From Setophaga petechia (taxonomy: Eukaryota > Chordata > Aves > Passeriformes > Parulidae), in contig JANCRA010000121.1 of assembly GCA_024362935.1 (NCBI GenBank), positions 1,407,155 through 1,471,154 on the forward strand: 64,000 bases of DNA. Direction: 5' to 3'. Below are positions 51,318-62,627 of the stretch, piece by piece. Numbering within the stretch: position 1 is the first letter of the stretch; every line of letters begins with the position of its first letter. The translations under genes were made by a program, and so were the position numbers. Below the pieces are notes generated by a model. That model was not told the DNA's origin, made no database searches, and saw nothing but the letters and a program-made list of their open reading frames with translations.

Positions 51318-51400
51318 TAATTCTGATTTAGCATCACCCATCAGCTCTGTGATGTGAGTTAATTCTGATTTAGCATCACCCATCAGCTTTCCCAGTGAGT
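51318..51400 (+). repeat. 42-bp tandem duplication
   Basis: TAATTCTGATTTAGCATCAC followed by CCATCAGCT occurs at 51318 and again at 51360, a simple two-copy duplication. Confidence 0.93.
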
Positions 51401-51605
51401 TACATCACATGGAAAAATTTGGATTTTCCTACTCAAAAATTCCAGTCCATTGCAACTTTTCAAGCAAAACAATTTCACCTCAGAAAGACAAAGTTGTGCA
51501 GAAGGTCTGATATAAATACCAATATAAATACCAGGTGTATTTTTAATTTCTACAGGTTTTTTTGTCTTTTCTCATTAAATAATCAGCCTGAGTCTTTCCA
51601 AAGCC

Positions 51606-51710
51606 ACCCAGAAATCAGGCACCTGTCAAATCCAGCCTGCTGACCTTTTGCTTTACTCAGCCTGTTGCTTTTTGGACTTGTTCCTGCAATCAAGATCTCT
51701 GCCCTCAAGT
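51606..51710 (+). other. Diverged copy of part of the DYRK1A 3' UTR
   Basis: These 105 bases align with 60787-60910 in the same orientation. By hand I count about 13 substitutions, one single-base gap, and an 18-base segment (60827-60844) absent here. Shared blocks include TTTTGCTTTACTCAGCCT and TGCAATCAAG. Similarity stops sharply on both sides. It is either an old partial duplication or a transposed fragment. Confidence 0.8.
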
Positions 51711-52299
51711 CTCCATCCAGGAGAGCTTTTCCATTCCCTTCATTTCTCCTCCTTGCCCCGGGCCCTCCCATGGAGCTGCAGATATCCCAGAGCCATTCCC
51801 TGGATTCCAGCCCCAGGGAGCTTCCTCAGGTTTCTCACAGCTTTCCTGAACTTTGTCCCAGTTTGCCACATCCCTTCTGGGATTTGCCATCACCCCCTTC
51901 CCAAATGTCTGCTGAGGATACAGAAAATGAGAAAATCTCTGCAGCAGGACAGGTTGGGACTCCCAAGATTTTTTTTTCCCCTGGGCAATCGTTTTTCATT
52001 GGGAAATTTCCAATTTAGGGAGAAAAAGTCTCACAACCATTTTCACACCTGTAAAACGAAAGGTTATAAAGACAAAAAACCTAAACAGAAAATGGGGAAA
52101 TAGTTGAATAAAAACTAAAAAGTATTAATGGAGCATTTACAGGTCCAGCAGAATCTAGTTAGAATTATAGAGGGAAAAAAAGCACACAAAAAAAAGTTCT
52201 TTCCTTCTTCAGAAGGGAGAATAAAGAAAAGGATGGGGGAGAAAAAGACCTGCAAAGGAGTTAAAATAAGCAGGAAGAGTTAGGAGGATTGAAAAGAGA

Positions 52300-52760
52300 G
52301 AGGAAAAGGAAAAGGAAAAGGAAAAGGAAAAGGAAAAGGAAAAGGAAAAGGAAAAGGAAAAGGAAAAGGAAAAGGGAAAGGGAAAGGAAAAGGAAAAGGA
52401 AAAGGAAAAGGAAAAGGAAAAGGAAAAGGAAAAGGAAAAAGGAAAAGGAAAAGGGAAAGGAAAAAGGAAAGGAAAAGGAAAAGGAAAAGGAAAAGGAAAA
52501 GGAAAAGGAAAAGGAAAAGGAAAAGGAAAAGGAAAAGGAAAAGGAAAAAAGGGGAAAGGAAAAGGAAAAGGAAAAGGAAAAGGAAAAGGAAAAGGAAAAG
52601 GAAAAGGAAAAGGAAAAGGAAAAGGAAAAAGGAAAGAAAAAAGGAAAAGGAAAAGGAAAAGGAAAAGGAAAAGGAAAAGGAAAAGGAAAAGGAAAAGGAA
52701 AAGGGAAAAGGGAAAAGGAAAAGGGAAAGGAAAAGGAAAAGGGAAAAGGAAAAGGAAAAT
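52300..52760 (+). repeat. GGAAAA hexanucleotide microsatellite
   Basis: About 75 copies of GGAAAA with a few GGGAAA, GGAAAAA and GGAAAG interruptions. The + strand is purely purine. The Lys/Arg/Glu frame on one strand and Phe/Pro/Leu/Ser frames on the other are artefacts of the repeat. Confidence 0.97.
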
Positions 52761-53990
52761 ATCAAGAAGGGAATTGAGGGTTACAAAAAGGAATCTTTTC
52801 ATGCGGGGGAGAAGAAGGAAAATACCTGAAAAATCAGTGAAAATTAAGTCAAAGCATTGCAGGCAGTGGGAATGGGAAAGGAAAAGTAGAGAAAAGGGAA
52901 AAGCAAGGAAAGGAACAGAAAAGCAGAGAAAAGTCTCTTAAGTATTGAAAAGGATAAGGAGTGGGAATAACAGCATGAAACGAAAGGAAAATATAAGAAT
53001 AGAAAAGCAAGGAAAATACAAGGAAGGAAGAGGGAGGGAAAGAAATTAAATTACCCAGAAAAAGCATGGAAGAGATGGGAAAAATGGAAAAGAAGACAAA
53101 ACAGGGAGGGGATGGAAAATGACCAAAAAGAAGAAAAAATGCACTTGGAAAACATTTGGGAAAAGTGGAGAAGGAAGGGGGAAGAAATTTGAAAAGCATT
53201 CAAGTGAGGAAAGCAAGAACAAAAGCACCCAAAGATATTGAAATGATGGAGAAAAAAAGAAGGGGAAAAGATAAAATATTGGAAAGAAGAGGGGGGGAAA
53301 CCTGAAGGGAAAGCAAAGTGGGGGGAAAGAAATGCAAATCAAGGGTGGCAAAGGAAGTGGGAAAGAAAGGCAGGAAAAAACCAAGCAGGAAAGATGGGAA
53401 GTGAAAAGAAAATACAGGGAAGAATAATGAAAATAAAGGGGGGGATGTAGAAAGATCCTGAAAAAATAATGGAAGAGAACTCAAAGGAATAGAGGAAAAG
53501 TCAAAGTGGGGGAAAATCTGAAAGCACCAAGAAGAAAAGGGAAAAAGGAAAGACTTGGGAGGAAATGAAAAGGGGAAGAAGGAGGGAGAGAAAGGGAAGA
53601 GCAGGGGATGAGGAGAAAGAAAAAACAGGGAAGAATGGCAGGAAAACAAAAGCAAGGAAGGCACAGGAAAAGCTGTGAAAAGAGAGGAAGAGAATAAAGA
53701 AATACAGGGAGGAGGAAAAGGAGAAAAGATTGGGAAAGCAACAGGGGAGAGAAAAGAGGGAAAAGCAGTGGGGAAAGAAGGAAAGGCAGAGATGGGAAAA
53801 GAAGGGGGGAAAAGAAAGGCAGAGGGAAAATTCAAAGCTAAAGGTGAGAAAAGGAGAGAAAAATGTGAAAAGGGAGAGAAATTGTAGGAAAGGGGAGAAG
53901 GGTCAGAGTGGAAAGCAGGGAAGGGGAAGGAGAAGCACTGAGAGAGGACAGGAATTTGGGGTGGGGCAGAAAAGGCTTTGAAGTGCTCCT
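52761..53990 (+). repeat. Degenerate purine-rich tract
   Basis: About 1.2 kb continuing from the hexamer repeat with a very strong purine excess (GGAAAAG, GGGAAAG and GAGGAAAG-like words) but no fixed unit. The long - strand open frame here is Phe/Ser/Pro-rich and compositional. Confidence 0.85.
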
Positions 53991-54280
53991 GAAGAGGGAA
54001 ATGAATTACAGCTTCAACTGAAAACCAAATGAAAAGGGCTTTGAAATTCTTCCAGCCAAGGTGACAACGTTGGACTCCTGACAAAAACCCCATCCCTGTT
54101 CCCATGAGGGAACTCTGGGACATCTCTGCTTTTCCAGGCCCTGGTCCTGAGATTCCCGATTTCTCCTCCCAGGTCTCTGAGGTTGTGACACTCAAAGCTT
54201 TGAGAATTTCATTCCCAAATGGGGAATGGGCACAGCCCTGAGGCTGCCAGAGCTGCAGGAGAGTTTGGGCAGCGCTGCCA

Positions 54281-55258
54281 GGGATTGGGATTGTTGGGAT
54301 TGTTGGGATTGTTGGAGTTGTTGGGGTTGTTGGGGTCATTGGGGTTGTTGGGATTGTTGGGGTTGTTGGGGTTGTTGGGGTTGTTGGGGTTGTTGGGATT
54401 GTTGGGGTTGTTGGGATTGTTGGGGTTGTTGGGATTGTTGGGGTCATTGGGGTCGTTGGGATTGTTGGGGTTGTTGGGGTTGTTGGGGTTGTTGGGGTTG
54501 TTGGGGTTGTTGGGATTGTTGGGGTTGTTGGGGTCGTTGGGGTCGTTGGGGTCGTTGGGGTCATTGGGGTCGTTGGGATTGTTGGGGTTGTTGGGGTTGT
54601 TGGGGTTGTTGGGGTTGTTGGGATTGTTGGGGTCATTGGGGTCGTTGGGATTGTTGGGGTTGTTGGGGTTGTTGGGGTTGTTGGGGTTGTTGGGGTTGTT
54701 GGGATTGTTGGGGTTGTTGGGGTCGTTGGGGTCGTTGGGGTCGTTGGGGTCGTTGGGGTTGTTGGGGTTGTTGGGGTTGTTGGGGTTGTTGGGGTTGTTG
54801 GGATTGTTGGGATTGTTGGGGTTGTTGGGGTTGTTGGGATTGTCAGGATTGTTGGGGTTGGGTTGTTGGGATTGTTGGGATTGTTGGGGTTGTTGGGATT
54901 GTTGGGGTTGTTGGGGTTGTTGGGGTTGTTGGGATTGTTGGGATTGTTGGGGTTGTTGGAGTTGTTGGGATTGTTGGGGTTGTTGGGATTGTTGGGATTG
55001 TTGGGGTTGTTGGGGTTGTTGGGATTGTTGGGGTTGTTGGGTTTTTGGGGTTGTTGGGGTCATTGGGGTTGTTGGGGTTGTTGGGGTTGTTGGGATTGTT
55101 GGGATTGTTGGGATTGTTGGGGTTGTTGGGATTGTTGGGGTTTTTAGGGTTTTTGGGGTTGTTGGGATTGTTGGGGTGGTTGGGGTTGTTGTGGTTGTTG
55201 GGGTTGTTTGGGTTGTTGGGGTTGTTGGGGTTTTTAGGGTTGTTGGGGTTGTTGGGGG
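54281..55258 (+). repeat. TTGTTGGGG 9-bp satellite with periodic G runs
   Basis: About 100 copies of TTGTTGGGG, TTGTTGGGA and TCGTTGGGG, later mixed with TTTTTGGGG and TTTTTAGGG. G3-G4 runs recur every 9 bases with five-base loops, a textbook G-quadruplex pattern on the + strand. The period of nine keeps several frames open (LLG, WGC and VVG repeats; PNN and TPT on the other strand). None is a gene. Confidence 0.97.
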
Positions 55259-55261
55259 TCT

Positions 55262-55336
55262 GGGCAGGGCCAGGAGCTGGAATGGGTGATCCCTGTGGAT
55301 TCTCCCCACTCAGGACATTCCACGATTCTGTGGTTG
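55262..55336 (+). mobile_element. CR1 3' end fragment
   Basis: A short sense CR1 terminus, CCAGGAGCTGGAATGGGTGA then TCCCTGTGG, CACTCAGGACATTCCACGAT and the TCTGTGGTTG tail. It directly abuts the 9-bp satellite. Confidence 0.75.
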
Positions 55337-55480
55337 AATTCCCTCAGCTCATTCCTGACTCCAAAGGGCTCCAAACTGGGACTTTCCTTGGAGTACAAGT
55401 GAGGAAAGGCTTTGTTGAGCTCAGCTCAATGTGCTCCGTTCAGGAGGAGCCTTTCCTCCTGTCCTGGGTAAAGGGAGCTC

Positions 55481-55517
55481 CATCATCATCATCATCATCA
55501 CCATCATCACCATCATC

Positions 55518-55549
<32 letters not shown>

Positions 55550-55577
55550 CACCATCATCATCATCACCATCATCATC
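55481..55577 (+). repeat. CAT/CAC trinucleotide microsatellite
   Basis: About 32 triplets of ATC with scattered ACC. The Ser/Pro-rich open frame across it is incidental. Confidence 0.95.
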
Positions 55578-56082
55578 TAAATTCCATCCACCAGCTGCTG
55601 CCATTGATGGGAAGGAGTCCTGGATTCCTGCCTGAGCTGGCTGGCAGGAAAATCTGAAGGGAAAGAGAGCTTGGGAAATGACACAAGTGGTAAAGATGTC
55701 CTCAGGAAAGGAGAAGAGAGATCCTGAAGAAAGATTTCTTTTTGATTTTCTGCTTGAGATCTTCCATGAATTTCTTTAGAACAAACATTTGATTTTCCAT
55801 GTATCATTTTCCAGTCATTAATCCCTGCTTTTGGACAATCATCCATCAAATCCATCTCCTTTCTCAAGGGGAGCTACAGGAGGGGGTTTGGTTATTCATT
55901 TCTCCTGCCTTAGCCATGCTCCTCTTTCATTACTCAACACCACAAGCAATACCCATAAAACCTGAAGTTTCAAGAAATTGTTAAAATTCCTGTGATTTCA
56001 CAAGAGATTCATAAGTCAGTGCTCAGCAAGACTCGGTGATCACACAACAACAGATTTGAGAAGTTTTTAACCCGTTTTTAAC

Positions 56083-56440
56083 AGAATCAGAGAAAGCTTT
56101 GGGTTGGAAGGGACCTTAAAAATCCATTTCCACCCCTGCCATGGCAGGGACACCTCCCACTGCCCCAGTGTCCAGCCTGGCCCAGGGCACTGCCAGGGAT
56201 CCAGGGGCAGCCCCAGCTGTGCCAGGGTTTTACCACTCCTGGTAAAAAATGCCTTCCCTACATTTACCCTAAATCAGCTCCTAAACGTTGAAAGCCATTC
56301 CCTGTGTCCTGTCCCTCCATCCCTGGTCCCCAGTTCCTCTCCAGCTCTCCTGGAGTCCCTTCAGGTACCAGAAGGGGCTCTGAGGTGTCCCTGGAGCCTT
56401 CTCCAGGCTGAACAACCCCAGCTGGGATTAACCCTGATGC
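56083..56440 (-). mobile_element. CR1 LINE 3' fragment
   Basis: An antisense CR1 tail: AGAATCAGAGAAAGCTTTGG, GTTGGAAGGGACCTTAAAAA, CCACCCCTGCCATGGCAGGG, then CCATTCCCTGTGTCCTGTCC and the GGTCCCCAGTTCCTCTCCAG blocks. Confidence 0.9.
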
Positions 56441-56744
56441 TCCACAACATCCACCATAAAACATGAGCAGCAACTACAAACGCCCCAGGTGTAGGCAGAC
56501 CCCATAAATTTGCCAGGGCTCCTGTGGAGAACTGCTGAAATCAAATCAAGGCACCTTCATCAGTGAGGAAGGAACAGCTCAACAATCATCAATGAGGTGG
56601 AAAACTAAAAACCAACTGCAAATTTCTAACATGAAGCTGTTCCTGTAGAATCCCACAAAAATAGAGATGTGGAACAGAAAACCACTGCTGGACCTGCTTT
56701 GCTGGGCAGATATTCTGCATTTAACATGAACCATTCCAAGTGAA

Positions 56745-56825
56745 ATATCCCAGAATTCCTGAGGCTGGGAAAGCCCTCCCAGCCCATGGAGTCCCAGCTG
56801 TGCCCCATGCCCAAATGATCAAATA
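56745..56825 (-). mobile_element. Short CR1 remnant
   Basis: ATCCCAGAATTCCTGAGGCT then GGGAAAGCCCTCCCAGCCCA is an antisense CR1 start. It is nearly the same text as the start of the copy at 57131. Confidence 0.65.
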
Positions 56826-57011
56826 TTAGGCCCAAGAGACTGAGGAAAGAAGCAAGACTTGAAGCAGGCTGGTCTCATGGCTGGTAAAACTTGAACCATC
56901 AGAGAAGTGGAAAGGAGTTAAAAATATCCTATTGAAAATACACCTTTTCATAGAAATTGGTGATGTGCTTTTTGGTTTTTAGCTTGCTTTCTGCCCACAG
57001 CAGCTGTGGCT

Positions 57012-57115
57012 GGGACTGTCCAAGGCCAGGCTGGGGCTTGGAGCAGCCTGGGATAGTGGCAGGTGTCCCTGTCCATGGCAGGGGGTGGGACTGGATGAGC
57101 TGTAAGATCTTTTTG
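57012..57115 (+). mobile_element. CR1 3' end fragment (sense)
   Basis: GACTGTCCAAGGCCAGGCTG, GGGCTTGGAGCAGCCTGGGA and CCATGGCAGGGGGTGGGACT blocks mark a sense CR1 end. It lies tail to tail with the antisense copy at 57131. Confidence 0.85.
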
Positions 57116-57130
57116 AATTTAGTCCTAATT

Positions 57131-57450
57131 CTAGAATCATTTAGGTTGGCAAAGCCCTCCCAGCCCATGCAGTGCCAGCTGTGCCCCATGGGCACCTTGT
57201 CCCCAGCCCAGAGCACTCAGTGCCACCTGCAGGGGACACCTGCAGGGATGGGCACTGCAAAGCTCCCTGGGCAGCCCCTGCCAAGGCCTGAGCTCCCTTT
57301 CCATGGGCAAATTCCTGCTGCTGGCCCAGCTGAGCCTGCCCTGGCCCAGCCTGAGGCCGTTCCCTCTGCTCCTGTCCCTGTTCCCTGGGAGCACAGCCCG
57401 ACCCCCCCGGCTGTGCCCTCCTGGCAGGGACTCGTGCAGAGCCACAAGGG
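57131..57450 (-). mobile_element. CR1 LINE fragment (antisense)
   Basis: Starts AGAATCATTTAGGTTGGCAA, then AGCCCTCCCAGCCCATGCAG and a GC-rich body including GGGCAGCCCCTGCCAAGGCC and CAGCCTGAGGCCGTTCCCTC. Three overlapping open frames on the - strand are CR1-derived. Confidence 0.78.
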
Positions 57451-58495
57451 CCCCCTGAGAGAATTCCAATAAATGAATTATCCAAAAGTCAGGCTGAACA
57501 CCAACTGCCCTCAGGAGACCAACTCTCAGCAGTGTATCTACTCTGCAGCCACTTCCCTCTGTGTTTTTGACCAGACAGACGTTTCCTTTCTATCCTAAAG
57601 TTCCAGACTGATCTTACTGGAATAAATTTGTTCTACAAACCAAACAGGTTCTGTGTCACCAGGCTGGAGTTTGCACTCACTCCCTCATTAGGAAGGATGT
57701 TCCTGATGGGCCTCAACAGGAATTCTTCCACAGATGATTTCAAAAGTCTTTTTTTTTTCAGCTGTCCAGTATAAAGCATAAGCACACGGATGGTGTGATG
57801 AAAACAAGGATGGCAGAGTGATAAACAATGGAGGTGAAGTCACATTTCCAGGTGAATCCAAGCCTTGTGGCATCCAGGGCCCTGCAGACACCACGGTACT
57901 TACAGGATGGAATCCTAAATCCGGGCACAGCAGCCATCCCCAAGGACTGAGCAATCAGGATGGAGAATCATCCAAATCCACAACCCTTTAATGCAAAGAA
58001 CTGAGGCTGAAAGGCTGAAACCTGCAATCCTGGCAGGGACAAACAGACAAGGAACCCAGAGAGAGGTGCCAGGATGTACCTGCAGCTCCTGCACACTCCC
58101 AGCAGGACTGGCAGCACCCCAGGGCTGTGTGCAGCAATTCCAGATTTACAGAGGGCTTGAAACATCTCAGGTTGCACAAGAACCATAAGAGCTTCAAAGG
58201 ATTTAAGGAGGTTCATCAAGTGAACATTATTTCAACGTGGAACAGTTTCAAACTCTTACTGTTGGAATAGCTGTTAACTCCTGTTCTGCCAGGCTCTGCT
58301 GGCCACCAGCTGCAGCTCAGCAGCCCCAGAGCTGAGGAGAACTGGGAGCCTGGGAATCATCCAGGGACACAGAGAGCTGCTCCCACTCGGAGAACCCACA
58401 GGAAAATCAGATTTTCCCAGCTGGGCCCCACTGCACCCCCAGCCAGGGAGTTGTGGGGCAGGAGGAGCTGGGCTGGGCACTGGGATAACAACAGG

Positions 58496-59362
58496 CCAGT
58501 CCCAAAATCCCAAAATCTCAAAATCCCAAATGGGATAAGAGCAGGCCAGTCCCAAAATCCCAAATAGGATAACAGCCAGTCCCAAAATCCCAAATGGGAT
58601 AAGGGCAGGCCAGTCCCAAAATCCCAAATGTGATAACTGCAGGCCAGTCCCACAATCCCAAATGGGATAATGGCCAGTCCCAAAATCCCAAATGGGGTAA
58701 CAGCCAGTCCCACAATCCCAAATGGGATAATGGCAGGCCAGTCCGATAATCCCAAACGGGATAACTGCAGGCCAGTCCCACAATCCCAAATGGGATAACA
58801 GCCAGTCCCAAAATCCCAAACGGGATAAGAGCAGGCCAATCCCAAAATCCCAAATGGGATAACTGCAGGCCAGTCCCAAAATCCCAAATGGGATAATGGC
58901 AGGCCAGTCCCACAATCCCAAATGGGATAACAGCCAGTCCCAAAATCCCAAATGGGATGACAGTCTCAAAATCCCAAATGGGATAACTGCAGGCCAGTCC
59001 CACAATCCCAATGGGATAACTGCAGGCCAGTCCCACAATCCCAAATGGGATAACAGCCAGTCCCACAATCCCAAATGGGATAACTGCAGGCCAGTCCCAC
59101 AATCCCAATGGGATAAGAGCAGGCCAGTCCCAAAATCCCAAATGGGATAACTGCAGGCCAGTCCCACAATCCCAATGGGATAACAGCCAGTCCCACAATC
59201 CCAATGGGATAACAGCCAGTCCCACAATCCCAATGGGATAACTGCAGGCCAGTCCCACAATCCCAATGGGATAACGGCAGGCCAGTCCCACAATCCCAAT
59301 GGGATAACTGCAGGCCAGTCCCACAATCCCAATGGGATAACTGCAGGCCAGTCCCACAATCC
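58496..59362 (+). repeat. ~26-34 bp minisatellite beside the DYRK1A 3' end
   Basis: Tandem units of CCAGTCCCACAATCCCAAAT-GGGATAACTGCAGG with a frequent short form lacking TGCAGG, and CACAATCCC/AAAATCCC alternation. The array ends within about 200 bp of the presumed DYRK1A poly(A) site. Trp/Gly/Leu-rich frames on the - strand are artefacts. Confidence 0.95.
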
Positions 59363-59566
59363 CATGCCAGGGCCTCCAAACCAGCTCACCTGGGACGGGA
59401 GGAAGCTCAGAGCACATCAGAGCCTCAGACTCAGGGCTGGGGTTGCAGAACTCCAAGCACAGGCACAGCCCGTGAGCTCAGGCAGAGCTGGGCTCACTCA
59501 TCCGTGGTGTGCAGACCTTGCTGGTTTTCAATTAAAAACTCCAAATTAGCTGTTACGCCTCCAACT

Positions 59567-59572
59567 TTTACT
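59567..59572 (-). promoter_or_regulatory. DYRK1A: Candidate DYRK1A poly(A) signal AGTAAA
   Basis: A variant poly(A) hexamer on the - strand, placed where UTR-like sequence ends. I found no canonical AATAAA on this strand in the UTR. Use of this site is inferred. Confidence 0.35.
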
Positions 59573-59605
59573 TTCATATTTTGAAGTCTGTTTCAATGTA
59601 TCTGA

Positions 59606-59613
59606 TATTTACA
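59606..59613 (-). promoter_or_regulatory. DYRK1A: Pumilio-type element TGTAAATA in the DYRK1A 3' UTR
   Basis: Exact UGUANAUA match on the - strand, about 35 bases upstream of the candidate AGTAAA signal. It would be in the message only if the distal end is used. Confidence 0.35.
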
Positions 59614-60786
59614 TATTATAGTATAATTAATGATACCTACCATAGCATGGCTTGGAGTAGGTTAATTGCATAGGAAGACTTACTACGTTTACATTTTTTT
59701 CTTCGTTTTTTTTTTTTTTTTCTTAAATTACTCTTTTTTTTTTTTTTCCTTCTTTTTGTTTCTTTTTCCTTTTTAAAAAGCACAGTAAAGAGTCTGAGGA
59801 CAAATTATTCAACTGTTTATCATACATAAGACTGCATGACTATAATACAAAGGGCTTGTCTTTTCATTTAACGTTACAATATACACAGCAAGTCCGGACT
59901 AGATCTTACAATCTGAACACAGGTATTTAACCTTTTCCATGCTGTTTATGTTTACAATGCACAGAAGTCCTGTAACCAAACTGTGTAGTAAAGCACACAA
60001 AACTGGACTGTAACATAACACAGTATGCAGAAGCACTGGATTTGATGGATTTGTTTTGTTTTCTTCTTGATGTGGAGGTTATTTCTTTGAACTGCTTTAG
60101 GTTTGGTGGGGGTTTTTTGGCGCGTGGTGTTACCCAGATTCCACATGACCCTTCTGTTCCTAGACAGCAGTAAGAACTGGATTCCTTTGATTTGATATTG
60201 CTAAACTCAGCATTCTTTGCTAAGGTGACAGCCTTCCAAATCCCATTAACTTCTCTGAATTACTGAGCTTCAAAAGAAAACCAAACAAAAACAAAAAAAA
60301 AATGGGGGAAAAAAATCTGCTTTCATCCACAGGGTTGATGTGTCGGTACAAAAAGAAATGTTTGATTAGGAAAACCATGATTTACAAAAAAAAAAAAAAG
60401 CTAATCCCAAGGATTCATTCCCATTTACATGGTAGTCAGCTGCTGTGTTGCCACTGTGAGTATAAAAAATTCCACCTTTTTTGACTGAAAAAACGACTTG
60501 GCCGCATGGAATTGCCCATTTGCTGCTGAAATGAACTTTTCCAAGGGCTGACTGGCAGAGGTAGATCACTGCTTCTGTAAGAGAGGATGGGCAACACTGT
60601 TCATCTGGGATGGGCAAGCAAGGAACTCACCTTCATTCCTTCACCAAGGTGTTTTTTCCTCATGCAGCTTTTTTTTTTTCCTTTTCCCACAAAAAAAATA
60701 AAATAAAATAAATAAAATAAAATCTCTTGGATGGGCCCATAAATTTTGCAACTGCCAAGCTGACTGTGTTATATTAAGGCAGCGTT

Positions 60787-60910
60787 ACCCAAAAATTAGG
60801 CACCTGTTAAATACAGCCTGCTAACCTCAGGTCTCCCTTGAGGGTTTTGCTTTACTCAGCCTATTATTTTTTTGGACCTGTTCATGCAATCAAGGTCTTT
60901 GCCTTCAAGT
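60787..60910 (-). other. DYRK1A: DYRK1A 3' UTR segment with a copy at 51606-51710
   Basis: This UTR part is the presumed source of the intergenic fragment at 51606. The 18 bases at 60827-60844, absent from that copy, contain CCTCA...TGAGG complementary arms that could form a small hairpin. Confidence 0.7.
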
Positions 60911-62627
60911 TTACAATTTTGTTAATAAGGAATACAAGAATCAACTGCTGGTTTCATAGCTTCTGGATCTAGTGTCCCTTTTAACCTTCAGAAGCCTGAA
61001 CACACTGATAATGTAACAGATGTTATAGTCTCCAAGTAGATGTCAATCTATTATCTTCAGTACACAGATTGCTGTAAATGTATTGGCTATGAATTCAACA
61101 ACAGTTCCAGTTTTGTTTAAGCAATAGTACAGCCATAATTTTTCAACTGACATTTAAAAATGGTCTAGTTACACCTTGTGTCAAAGTGCAGAACTGCTAC
61201 ATTATTGGTTACAGACATCTATGTGCTATAAAAACAGCTTTGGTACAATAAATTATCAAAAAAGAAAATAAATTTTTGTAAAATTCACAGCATAATTGTG
61301 AGGCAAAAAAGCAGTCACATAAAATTCTGCATTTTTTTTTTTTTTTAAAAATGTTCAGGATGAACAGAAGACGTCTTTGTGCAGAAGTAATGGTGGAGAA
61401 AACCACGTGCCGAGAAAAAAGCAAAAGAAAAAAGTAAAAAGCAGGAAGGGACACAGTTGTAGCTATTTCCATCAAACGCAAACCACTACTCCTGTGACCT
61501 TCAACCAATAAGGAAGTCAACTTTATGACACACGCAAAGTGACCTTGCAATACCTTACAATAAGTGGGTCACAAAAGTCTATTTTTTTAAAAGAAAGGCC
61601 TCTTGAATTACCCATTCTCTGTGTTTTCAGCATTAAGGACTGTCTGCAAAAGCATGTCCAAAAGTGATTGCATCTGAAATGGTAGGCTCTTCTAACTTAA
61701 GAGTCCAAATCCATAAGGCCAAAGGTTATCCCAAAGACCACCACTTAGACCTCCCCAGGACTGGCCAGGACCGACCCGTTGATTGCTTCTCAGTGCACCT
61801 CAGTTATGAAACCAGTCAGATTTCCATCCTAACTGCCCGTGGGCTCCCAAAGGTGGCACCCACAGAATTCCCATCACAATTGCTGCTTTGATCCTCAGTA
61901 GATTCAGAAAAGGAGAGTTCTGCTCACCGCCACTTCGCATGCTCAGTGTGCCTCACAAACTCCGTCACAACCGTCCCTTTTTACAGCTGAAGAATAATAA
62001 TAATATATTTGTGTGATCTGAAGGTCCCTCTTTCTTACAGTACTGCATTTCTGTGCCCATGGTTGTTTGGGGAACTAAAAAAAATATATATATTACTCAC
62101 TCCCCCTCCCACCCAAAAAACTTCAAAGGGCCTTTTTTTAGAAATCATGTGCAATGCCTTTAAAAAGAAACTAGTTTGCAACTATGACTAACATTTGAAC
62201 AATAACCCCTGTCGAATGAGAGCAAAAAAAAAAATTAAAATTAAAATTAAAATAATTAAAATTTAAAAAATCAAAACCCCTCCCCAAAAAAACCAAACTA
62301 TGACTAGGTTGTGGCAAGTTAAAATGGGGGAAGCAAAAGGTGAACACCACTAAGCTATCTGTTAAGGTGGGTCCAGACATGGCTCTTAAAAAAAACAAAA
62401 AACAACCAAAAAAACCTCCCCCCCAGCAAAAAACCAACAAAACAAAAAACTTCATTGTCCCTTTGCAATCTTTTCAAGTTTAAAAAAATAGTCAACTTTG
62501 CCCTCCTGTAGCGGTTCAGTGAGTTTATCTCCTTCTGATTCAAGCAGCTTTGCACTTTGTTTTTTTTTTTTTGGAAAAACACCACTTCTATAAAAACACA
62601 CAAGAAACAAACTTAGTTTCAGTTTAG

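Larger units (their letters stand above)
37500..59550. other. Region between the convergent KCNJ6 and DYRK1A 3' ends
   Basis: No supported gene on either strand. Besides the repeats listed separately, the stretches 37500-38388, 38504-40237, 40750-41822, 42563-44095, 46209-46985, 47230-47708, 47911-48267, 48777-49870, 50466-52300, 54000-54280, 55578-56082 and 57451-58495 look single-copy and non-coding. Part of 37.5-42 kb could still belong to a long KCNJ6 3' UTR. Confidence 0.75.
59550..62627 (-). other. DYRK1A: DYRK1A 3' UTR
   Basis: About 3.1 kb downstream of the DYRK1A stop is AT-rich, has no recognisable interspersed repeats and only short homopolymers, and differs sharply from the repeat array at 58.5-59.4 kb. 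Mammalian DYRK1A also has a 3' UTR of a few kilobases. No AATAAA was found on the - strand here. The best distal signal is AGTAAA at 59572-59567, so the 3' end near 59550 is an estimate. Confidence 0.7.

Noticed and set aside
53200..54636. 478-codon open frame on the - strand, Thr/Pro then Phe/Ser-rich
   Set aside because: It spans the G-run satellite and the purine tract. Composition alone explains it.
54209..55635. Open frames of 350-470 codons across the 9-bp satellite on both strands
   Set aside because: A 9-base period keeps frames open automatically. The peptides are monotonous (LLG, WGC, PNN, TPT) with no domain and no splice or start logic.
58274..59456. 371- and 312-codon frames on the - strand with Trp/Gly/Leu repeats
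   Set aside because: They are products of the ~30-bp minisatellite beside the DYRK1A 3' end.
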